A stretch of 64,000 nt of DNA from Pithys albifrons albifrons. Taxonomy: Eukaryota; Chordata; Aves; Passeriformes; Thamnophilidae. Both the position numbers and the translations under genes were made by a program. The stretch lies in assembly GCF_047495875.1 (NCBI RefSeq), contig NC_092472.1, forward strand, positions 1,482,349 through 1,546,348, read 5' to 3'. Positions 57,377 to 64,000 of the stretch are shown here, one piece after another; position 1 is the stretch's first letter; each line of letters starts with the position of its first letter. Under the pieces are notes generated by a model. That model worked only from the letters and a program-made list of their open reading frames with translations. It was not told the DNA's origin and did no database searches.

Positions 57377-58205
57377 CGGACCTGGTCCCTCTGCAGCCCC
57401 GACTGGTCCCTCCACAGCCCAGACTGGTCCCTCTGCAGCCCGGACTGGTCCCTCTGCAGCCCGGACTGGTCCCTCTGCAGCCCGGACTGGTCCCCGTGCA
57501 GCCCAGACTGGTCCCTGTGCAGCCCGGACTGGTCCCTCCACAGCCCGGACTGGTCCCTCTGCAGCCCGGACTGGTCCCTCTGCAGCCCGGACTGGTCCCT
57601 CTGCAGCCCGGACTGGTCCCCGTGCAGCCCAGACTGGTCCCTGTGCAGCCCGGACTGGTCCCTCTGCAGCCCGGACCTGGTCCCTCTGCAGCCCGGACCT
57701 GGTCCCTCTGCAGCCCAGACTGGTCCCTCTGCAGCCCGGACTGGTCCCTCTGCAGCCCGGACTGGTCCCCGTGCAGCCCAGACTGGTCCCTCTGCAGCCC
57801 GGACCTGGACCGTCTCCAGCCCGGACCTGGTCCCTCTGCAGCCCGGACCTGGTCCCTCTGCAGCCCAGACTGGTCCCTCTGCAGCCCAGACTGGTCCCTC
57901 TGCAGCCCAGACTGGTCCCTCTGCAGCCCGGACTGGTCCCTCTGCAGCCCGGACTGGTCCCTCCACAGCCCGGACTGGTCCCTCTGCAGCCCGGACTGGT
58001 CCCTCTGCAGCCCGGACTGGTCCCTCCACAGCCCAGTATGGTCCCTGTGCAGCCCAGACTGGTCCCTCCACAGCCCGGACCTGGTCCGTCTCCAGCCCGG
58101 ACCTGGTCCCTGTGCAGCCCGGACTGGTCCCTCCACAGCCCAGTATGGTCCCTGTGCAGCCCGGACTGGTTCCTCCACAGCCCGGACCGGTCCCTCTCCA
58201 GCCGC
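57377..58205 (+). repeat. 21-bp minisatellite, about 39 copies
   Basis: The unit is CCCGGACTGGTCCCTCTGCAG, with alternatives CCACAG, GTGCAG and CTCCAG at the last six bases and a 22-bp variant (GGACCTGG). At 57,412-57,660 a six-unit block of 126 bp is repeated in tandem (CCACAG, three CTGCAG, two GTGCAG), so there is higher-order structure. Because 21 is divisible by 3 and the unit lacks stops, frames of 270-430 codons stay open on both strands as 7-residue repeats (for example LQRDQSG on the - strand). These are not evidence of a protein. The array lies immediately upstream, on the - strand, of the exon candidate. Confidence 0.96.
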
Positions 58206-58309
58206 GCACGGATGCAGAAAAGCCCTCCCTGTGTTAACCCCTCCTCTGCTGGGCTGTGCCGGCACAAGCATACCTGAGCTCCCCAGAGTTGAATTTTTCA
58301 CCTGCTTTT

Positions 58310-58785
58310 TGTGAGGATTATGAAGGTTTTTTGAATTATGGAAGTTTTGGAGCTGTAGGCAGTTTCAGGCCTAAAGTTGAGTAGTAACTCCTTGAACAAA
58401 TGAGAACAGTGAAAGATAGTTAAACTTGTGAGAAAACTAGCAAGATAACTAAAATAAAGTCAGATAAGAAGGGATTTGAGAGAAGCAAGCAATGAGAATA
58501 GAATGGGAGTAGATAATTTCTCATGAAACAAAAAGTATATCTGGACAGTGAGTAACATCCAATTAGAAGCTGTAATACAGTCTATGGACACTGTCATAAA
58601 CCTATGAAAACTGACCATGAGTGTGATTTAGAATATATATAGTGTAACTTGTAATTCTAAGTAGTTAAGGCTTTTTAGTTTTTTTATTCTTTAGTTCTTT
58701 GATTTCTTTTTTTAAGTGTGTTATATGCAGTTTAATAAATTAGCTCGTGTGTGACACCTGTGACCTGTGTCCTTTAGTCCCCACA
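58310..58785 (+). mobile_element. probable solo LTR
   Basis: It starts TGTGAGGATTATGAAGG and ends near TCCCCACA. It has a TATATATA box at 58,634-58,641 and an AATAAA signal at 58,734-58,739, followed by a GT-rich segment (GTGTGTGACACCTGTGACC) suited to 3' end processing. No polypurine tract precedes it and no clean target duplication was found, so the boundaries are approximate. It resembles no other LTR in the window. Confidence 0.45.
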
Positions 58786-58916
58786 ACGAACTGCAATGAC
58801 CCTTTCATTCCTGGATTCATTAAGCACTGCAGTACTTTTGAGCTGTAGGATGAATTCATATTTTAAAGCCAAAAAGGAAAATTTATGGTCATCCATGGCA
58901 GGGGGTTGGAACTAAA

Positions 58917-59106
58917 TCACAGAATCACAGAATGTGCTGAGTTGGAAGGGACCCACAAGAATCATCCAGTCCAACTCCTGGCCCTGCACAGGCCCATCCC
59001 CAAGAGTCACAGCCTGTGCCCCAGAGCATCATCCAAACCCTCCTGGAGCTCTGGCAGCCTTGGGGCTGTGCCCACTGCCCTGGGGAGCCTGGTCAGTGCC
59101 CACCAC
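58917..59106 (-). mobile_element. CR1 LINE 3' fragment
   Basis: It has the reversed terminus AATCACAGAATCACAGAATG. The match breaks abruptly inside the 'GGTCAGTGCCCACCACCCT' block. Confidence 0.9.
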
Positions 59107-59155
59107 CCTGTCCGTGAGCCCTAAGGTCACTTCCAACTCAAACCATTCCATGATC
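59107..59155 (+). mobile_element. CR1 3'-terminal scrap in opposite orientation
   Basis: 'CTAAGGTCACTTCCAACTCA' followed by 'AACCATTCCATGATCT' is a + strand CR1 3' end joined directly to the preceding - strand fragment. The pair therefore carries CR1 3' ends at both outer edges. Confidence 0.75.
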
Positions 59156-59482
59156 TAACAGTGCACAGCACAGCCTACAGAATTTCATGTATGATTCACA
59201 TTTCAGGCTAAATCTTTTTGGTTCAGGTAAGATATATTTTCAGAAAAATATTCCGTCTTTAAGTGATTCACTCAAATTATTGAGAAATGGCTTAGCAATT
59301 TTTCACCAAGTTATCTGTAGTTCTAATAAAACACAGATAAATTAAATGGGAATCCTCGTCTCTTCCAAGAGCAGAGTGTGACAATTGCCTTGGGATTCCT
59401 TTTCTTTAGGAAAGGAGATAGATTTGTGAAGCTCATGTAAATGGGCTCATAGGTGGGGCTGGGGGCTGACAGCACAGATCAC
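59156..59482. other. unique non-coding DNA
   Basis: Nothing recognisable. Confidence 0.4.
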
Positions 59483-59617
59483 ATGGAATCACACAATTCT
59501 GTTTTGGATGAGACCTACAAGGATCATCAAGTCCAACTCGTAAGTGAATGACCCATAATGGGATCAAACCCACAAGTCTGGCACTAAGAGCACCATACTT
59601 TGACCAGCTGAGCCCAT
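59483..59617 (-). mobile_element. tRNA-Ile-derived SINE (TguSINE1-like)
   Basis: The - strand reads a tRNA-like head (GGCTCAGCTGGTCAAAG, 'GTATGGTGCTCTTAGTGCC', 'GTGGGTTTGATCCCATTATG', the last being a recognisable B-box). It is followed by the CR1-like tail 'GTTGGACTTGATGATCCTTG' and ends at 'GATTCCATG'. The B-box is better preserved than in the 6.05-kb copy. Confidence 0.8.
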
Positions 59618-60478
59618 CTCAGGGTTTACCTGCTGCCTTCCACCAGCCCTGTGCCACAGAGGTGTTAAATACCAAGAATTTCTGTCCTGAATATATCCTG
59701 GAAATATCACCCAAATGCTTGGCTTCCAGCCTGAAATCTTCCTCTGAAAGTCACTTTGCAATTCAAGAGCACTTGGGAATCCAACTGACCTTTAATCTCA
59801 GTTCAACTGTCCAGATTTCCCAACTCTAAAATAAGTACAACATTATGTGAGACTTGTGCTATCCACCTGAAACATTCCCCTTTTTATATTTTTCTCCACA
59901 GCAAAAAGTAAAATTGAATTTTTAGCAAGTAAATTAAATTTTCAGACTTTCTAACCCTTCAGAAATTTCATAGCTCATTTCAACAGTTACAAACCTCTGA
60001 TTCTGAATAATATCTGTGTGTTTTTACAATGAGGCTGATGGGAGTCAACCATGACTGCTCACTGAAATAAATGAAAATGTATACAAATGTATATAAAAAC
60101 CACTAACACAACACACAAAGCTGTGAGGAAATGGGGCTGTTGGCTGAACAGGACACTATTACTTTAATGTGTGCACTTACTAATTACCTAAGATTTCAGA
60201 AAAATCTGTATTAAGTACCTTAAAAGACAGAAAATTTCTTTCCCAAGAGGACATCCTGTTGGCCTCCAAGGCTTAGATCATCTGCATTAACCCCACACTA
60301 GTAATGAAGAAAAACAAAATTGTTACTATTATAATACAATACATCCTGCCTTTTTCTCTGACCCACAACATCATCTCTCATGAACCTGTTTTATTTTGCA
60401 CTTAAATCTTAGTCAGCATCTTGTTTCTTTCTTTCCAGAAATGCTAAAATTTTGTTTCAAAGTCACTGGGTTTTTTTT

Positions 60479-60509
<31 letters not shown>

Positions 60510-60560
60510 CTCTCTGTAATTAAATTGTACAGCTCAGGTATGTTCACAAAGCTCAGCATG
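59618..60560. other. unique non-coding DNA with poly-T tract
   Basis: A T-run interrupted by TTTTG units lies at about 60,470-60,506, just left of a CR1. No gene is seen. Confidence 0.5.
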
Positions 60561-61030
60561 TCACAGAAACCCAGAATGGTCCAGGCTGGAAGGGCCCACA
60601 GTGGGGCATCTGGTGCCCCCTCCCTACTCCAGCAGGGCCATCCCAAAGCACATGGCACAGGATTGTGTCCAGACAGCTCTGGAATATCCCCAGGGAGGAG
60701 ACTCCACACCCTCTCTGGGCTCTGCTCAGTGCTCAGTCTCTGCACAGCAAAGAAGTTCTTCCTCCTGTCCAGCTGGAACTCCCTGGCCATCAGTTCCTGC
60801 CCGTTCCTCTTGTGCCATTGCTGGGCCCCCCGAGCAGAGCCTGGTTGCTCCAAGCCCTGTCCAACCTGGCCTTGGGCACCTCCAGGGATGGGGCAGCCAC
60901 AGCTTCTGTGCCAGGGCCTCCCCACCCTCACAGAGAAGAATTTTTTTCTAATCTGTGATCTAAAGTTTGGAACTCTCAGTTTGGAGCCATTCCCCTTGTC
61001 CTGTCTTGACATGCTCTTGTAAATATGTGC
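60561..61030 (-). mobile_element. mosaic CR1 fragment
   Basis: From 60,561 to about 60,840 it follows one CR1 type ('TCCAGCAGGGCCATCCCAAA', 'AAGTTCTTCCTCCTGTCCAG'). At about 60,841 it switches to the 'TGGTTGCTCCAAGCCCTGTC' region of another type and continues to 'CATGCTCTTGTAAATATG'. This is either two nested insertions or a recombinant. Confidence 0.82.
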
Positions 61031-61390
61031 TTTGTTTAGGCCACCTTTGCTGGGCCCCTCTCCGTGTGGAGCAAGCAGTGCTGTCCCTAGAAAAGGCTGC
61101 TTGGTCGTTCAGGATGCAACCCCACGAGACTGTCATCTCCAGGGTCAGTCTCTAATGACCCATATCCTGCCCCACCTGCATGCAGGGTTGGGGCTGCGGC
61201 TTCCAGCTGCTTCCTATCACCTGCCGTTTTCAACCCTCACCTGTCGCTGCAGGGCTTTGCAATTTGGGTGAACCCTTCCAGCCTGTGCAATGGATTGTTC
61301 AGGTGAGGCACAGTGTGTGCAGAACTGACCCCATCCTTTACTCCTGAGGTTCATCTGCCACGGCCTAGCGAGCGTGGACGGTGACAGTGT
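61031..61390. other. left part of an unidentified older repeat
   Basis: GC-rich sequence with no identified family. It appears to continue after the LTR at 62,018, so the LTR seems to have landed inside it. Confidence 0.4.
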
Positions 61391-62017
61391 GTCTTGGTTT
61401 GAGATAAGCAACTGCCAACCCCCCCCCAAGCACAGAGAGAAAAGCCTCCCTCCTAACACCAGGGAAAGGAAGGAACAGAGAGGGGAAAGAAAAAAACACT
61501 TCAAACTGCATTTATACTAAATCTACATATATTTTTCACAGAAAGAAAGAGACAATTAGAAGAGAGTACAAATATACACTCACACAAGTCTACAACAACA
61601 AGTTCCCCACCTCAACTTCTTAACGAACACACAAATTCTACTGTCCTAACTACACATTATTTAAGAAAAGACTTATTCCCCAGGGAGACAAACCCAAGCA
61701 GAAAGGAGAGACTCAGAAGAACACATTTTACTTTCCTGAGGTACCCTGTGAGCCAGTGGTGGGCCTGGTCCTCTCCATCCCCCCTGGGACAGCATCGTGC
61801 GTCCTCCCAAGAGGAGGGCTGAGAAGCGACTGCCTTAACCACTCCCACACTGGTTCCTACTGCCCTGGAGATGATGTCATAATGTGGTATGGAATACAAA
61901 GTTACTGGCTAGAAGAGGTCAGCTGTTGGCTCAGCCCAGCTCAAGTCAGCTGACAGCTTCGGCCTAGTCCACACTTCAGAGCCCAAATCTAGGCCCACCT
62001 GGGTGAACCCATAACAC
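61391..62017 (-). mobile_element. endogenous retrovirus LTR, same family as 9.06 kb
   Basis: The + strand edge is TGTCTTGGTTTGAG and the far edge is GAACCCATAACACA, giving TG...CA termini at a length of 627 bp. It shares with the 9.06-kb LTR the C-run at 61,420, the 'ATATATTTTTCACAGAAA'-like block and 'TGGTATGGAATAC' at 61,883. No internal sequence adjoins it. A convincing target duplication is not visible. Confidence 0.65.
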
Positions 62018-62300
62018 AGTGAGTACCTCAGGACGCAGGTTTGGTCAGAGTATCCTTCTCTTAGATGGATGGCCTTACAGGGCTAAGCGAGCTCCATCTG
62101 CCCGGGTTTGGGGTTGGAGTTGTCCTTCTCCTAGGATGGTTGCCAGATGGCTGGCGAGCCCATCCTGCCCGTGGACACACTTTGTCTGACCCTTCAGCTG
62201 AGACCTGTCTGGCATGGGAGACCCTACCATAGCATAGCTCTCAACCTCATGAGGGCATGCAAGCTTCTGCCCCGTGACCAGGGGGTGTCCCCGGAGAAGC
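62018..62300 (+). repeat. unidentified repeat with two 65-bp imperfect copies
   Basis: 'GAGTATCCTTCTCTTAGATG' at 62,047 and 'GAGTTGTCCTTCTCCTAGGA' at 62,116 begin two related segments, each ending in a 'CATC-TGCCCG' motif. The following 'GCATGGGAGACCCTACCATA' and 'CTCAACCTCATGAGG' resemble the kind of 3' region found in old LINEs or SINEs, but I cannot name the family. Confidence 0.4.
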
Positions 62301-64000
62301 TCTTGTAAATAGTCTCTCTACATCCCTACAAAGGAGAGAAAAGGGTCTCAGATGAAAATCCCACAGAATTTCACCAGTGTTGAAACACACTTTATATATG
62401 TGGTCAACTCTTGTGCCTGCAGAGAAATGCAGAGCAGCCATCTGACACATCCTCTCTGTGCCATCCTTGGCTCAGATGTCATAAGGGGAAGAATGTAACA
62501 TTGCAAATTAATGAATGATTTATTGGCTTGTCATTATTCATGGCTATAAAACATTATCATGTTCTAAATAAGTAAAAACATTTTTGCAGCTGCTGCAAGT
62601 GTTTCATTCCTAAATGTAGGCTTGGCCCAGAGCACAGGGATCTATGTCTGAGTGCCAAATTCACAGTGAAGTAATTAGCACGTGGAAAATAAATGTATAG
62701 CTAATGCAGAACCAATGTTTGAGCATGACCAGTGCTGATAACTGCCCACAAATACCAACATTTCCCAGGCTGCTCCCTTCCAGACAGGTAACTTTATCCC
62801 TTATCCCAAAGGTGTGGAAGAGCAAGGATGAAGTGTTACGGAACTGGAACAACGTTGCAGGTTACAGATGTGTAAAACAGCTGGGCAAATGATGTCATTA
62901 AAAATACTTTGCCACCTCTCCTACTTGCTCTTGTTATTAAAAGCAGACATTAACTTTCTTTACCTAATCACAGTGTGTAAACCTGTTGTGTCAAGTCCTC
63001 AAGTATGTTCTGCTCATAATTACCAAAGACAACTGCAGCTGCTTCCAATAAACTTCCCCCACCGGCTTTGAACTTGTGCTGCTGCAACACAGATGTGTTT
63101 TGCTTCTGAAATGCCCATTTTTATCTGGATAACAGAGTCTTCTGAAGAATCCATACGTGCTCCATTCCAAACCCAAGGCCTATGGAACATGCATGGACCC
63201 CAACACAAAATGAAATGGAAATAAAACCATAACACTTTGTTTCCATCTTTCCATCACAAACCCAGTGAAAACTTCCAGGGCAAGGCTTCAGGCTGCTCCA
63301 GTTCTCTTACTGAAGTCACCCAAGCATCTCCTGGGCTTCTTGGAATTCCAAAGGCTGTTCCTAAAAAACAAGAATATCTCAGTGGTTTTCAATGGTGCCA
63401 AAATACAGCTTCCATTAATAAAGAGTCAATATAGTATGTCCTTCTGGGCCTGAAGTATTGCCATGGTCCTGGGTTCTGAGAGTGTCACCTTTCCTGTGCA
63501 GAAAATGCAAATTCTCCTGTAAGTCCAGTCTGCTCAGGTCTCATGTCTGCTCTTCCGCTGCAGGTGGAGTGCTCAGACATGCTCAACATGACCCAGCCAT
63601 AGTCTCACTGCAGGCCTTACTAACACACTTGTTGGCTTTAAGAGGAGCAAAGTCAGGTCTGTGTTGAGAATTGAGTCCCATTCTACAGGCATGTGCATTT
63701 TTTCTTGTTTTAATTTTTTTATGACTGTAGCCCAATATACCCATATTACTGATTCTGATTCTTCATTTACAAATACCCAATGCCCCCTCAGTGACAGCAC
63801 AAGTGTTCCCATCAGCACAGAAGGGCCCTCTGCTCTGGTCTGTATCCATATACTCAATATTGCCTTTCCAATAACAGCATAGCTCTCCTGGACCACTGTT
63901 AAAGAGGAAAAAAATTAGGTGCACAGTAAACTTGGATAAAAGTAGACTGTTTGACAATCCTATTAAATATCCGTAGGTTTTATAAAAGTCCAGCTGATGC
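62301..64000. other. unique non-coding DNA, possible conserved element
   Basis: No gene or named repeat is seen. A segment at about 62,495-62,590 (ATTAATGAATGATTTATTGG, then 'TGTCATTATTCATGGC') is dense in homeodomain-like cores and looks like a conserved non-coding element, by impression only. Confidence 0.4.

Noticed and set aside
57330..58314. Open frames of 272-315 codons on the + strand
   Set aside because: They read the 21-bp minisatellite. Stop-free units of 21 bp stay open on both strands regardless of function.
61385..62023. Target site duplication around the 61.4-kb LTR
   Set aside because: Short matches (GTGA, CAGTG) exist only if the LTR ends are shifted away from TG...CA, so no duplication can be claimed.

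Overview
The window reads as a piece of a bird genome, most likely a perching bird (Passeriformes). It holds about 24 fragments of CR1 LINEs, the dominant avian non-LTR retrotransposon. It also holds two copies of a SINE whose head is derived from tRNA-Ile and whose tail is CR1-like (the TguSINE1 type described from zebra finch), several avian-type endogenous retrovirus LTRs, and GC-rich minisatellites. There is no bacterial-style gene organisation, no RNA gene and no CRISPR array. Most of the sequence is non-coding intergenic or intronic DNA.

Layout. 1-16 kb: unique AT-rich DNA with CR1 fragments of both orientations, one SINE (6.05-6.18 kb) and an LTR (9.06-9.67 kb). 16.1-18.0 kb: a shrunken ERV-L-like provirus on the + strand, reduced to a truncated 5' LTR, a tRNA-Lys-type primer binding site, one open frame with a complete integrase, and a truncated 3' LTR. 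18-37 kb: unique DNA and CR1 pieces, plus a solo LTR of the same ERV family at 28.5-29.1 kb on the - strand. 37.25-37.81 kb: a 40-bp G-rich minisatellite. 38.7-40.2 kb: two CR1 copies in inverted orientation around a 77-bp tandem duplication and a small CpG-dense patch. 42.6-47.1 kb: a poorly preserved ERV remnant ending in a polypurine tract and a 3' LTR. 48.0-48.2 kb: a fresh 82-bp tandem duplication. 51-54 kb: CR1 pieces and a very old CR1-clade ORF2 relic. 57.0-58.8 kb: a coding-like exon on the - strand, a 21-bp minisatellite directly upstream of it, and an LTR beyond that. 59-62.3 kb: a second SINE, CR1 and an LTR nested in an older repeat. The remainder is unique sequence.

The only convincing host-gene candidate is the - strand segment 57,074-57,370. 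Its predicted peptide resembles, from memory and untested, the conserved N-terminal motif of the meiotic double-strand-break protein MEI4. The best-preserved protein is the ERV integrase, with its HHCC and D,D(35)E residues intact. Nearly all other open frames are chance readings of CR1 or minisatellite DNA.
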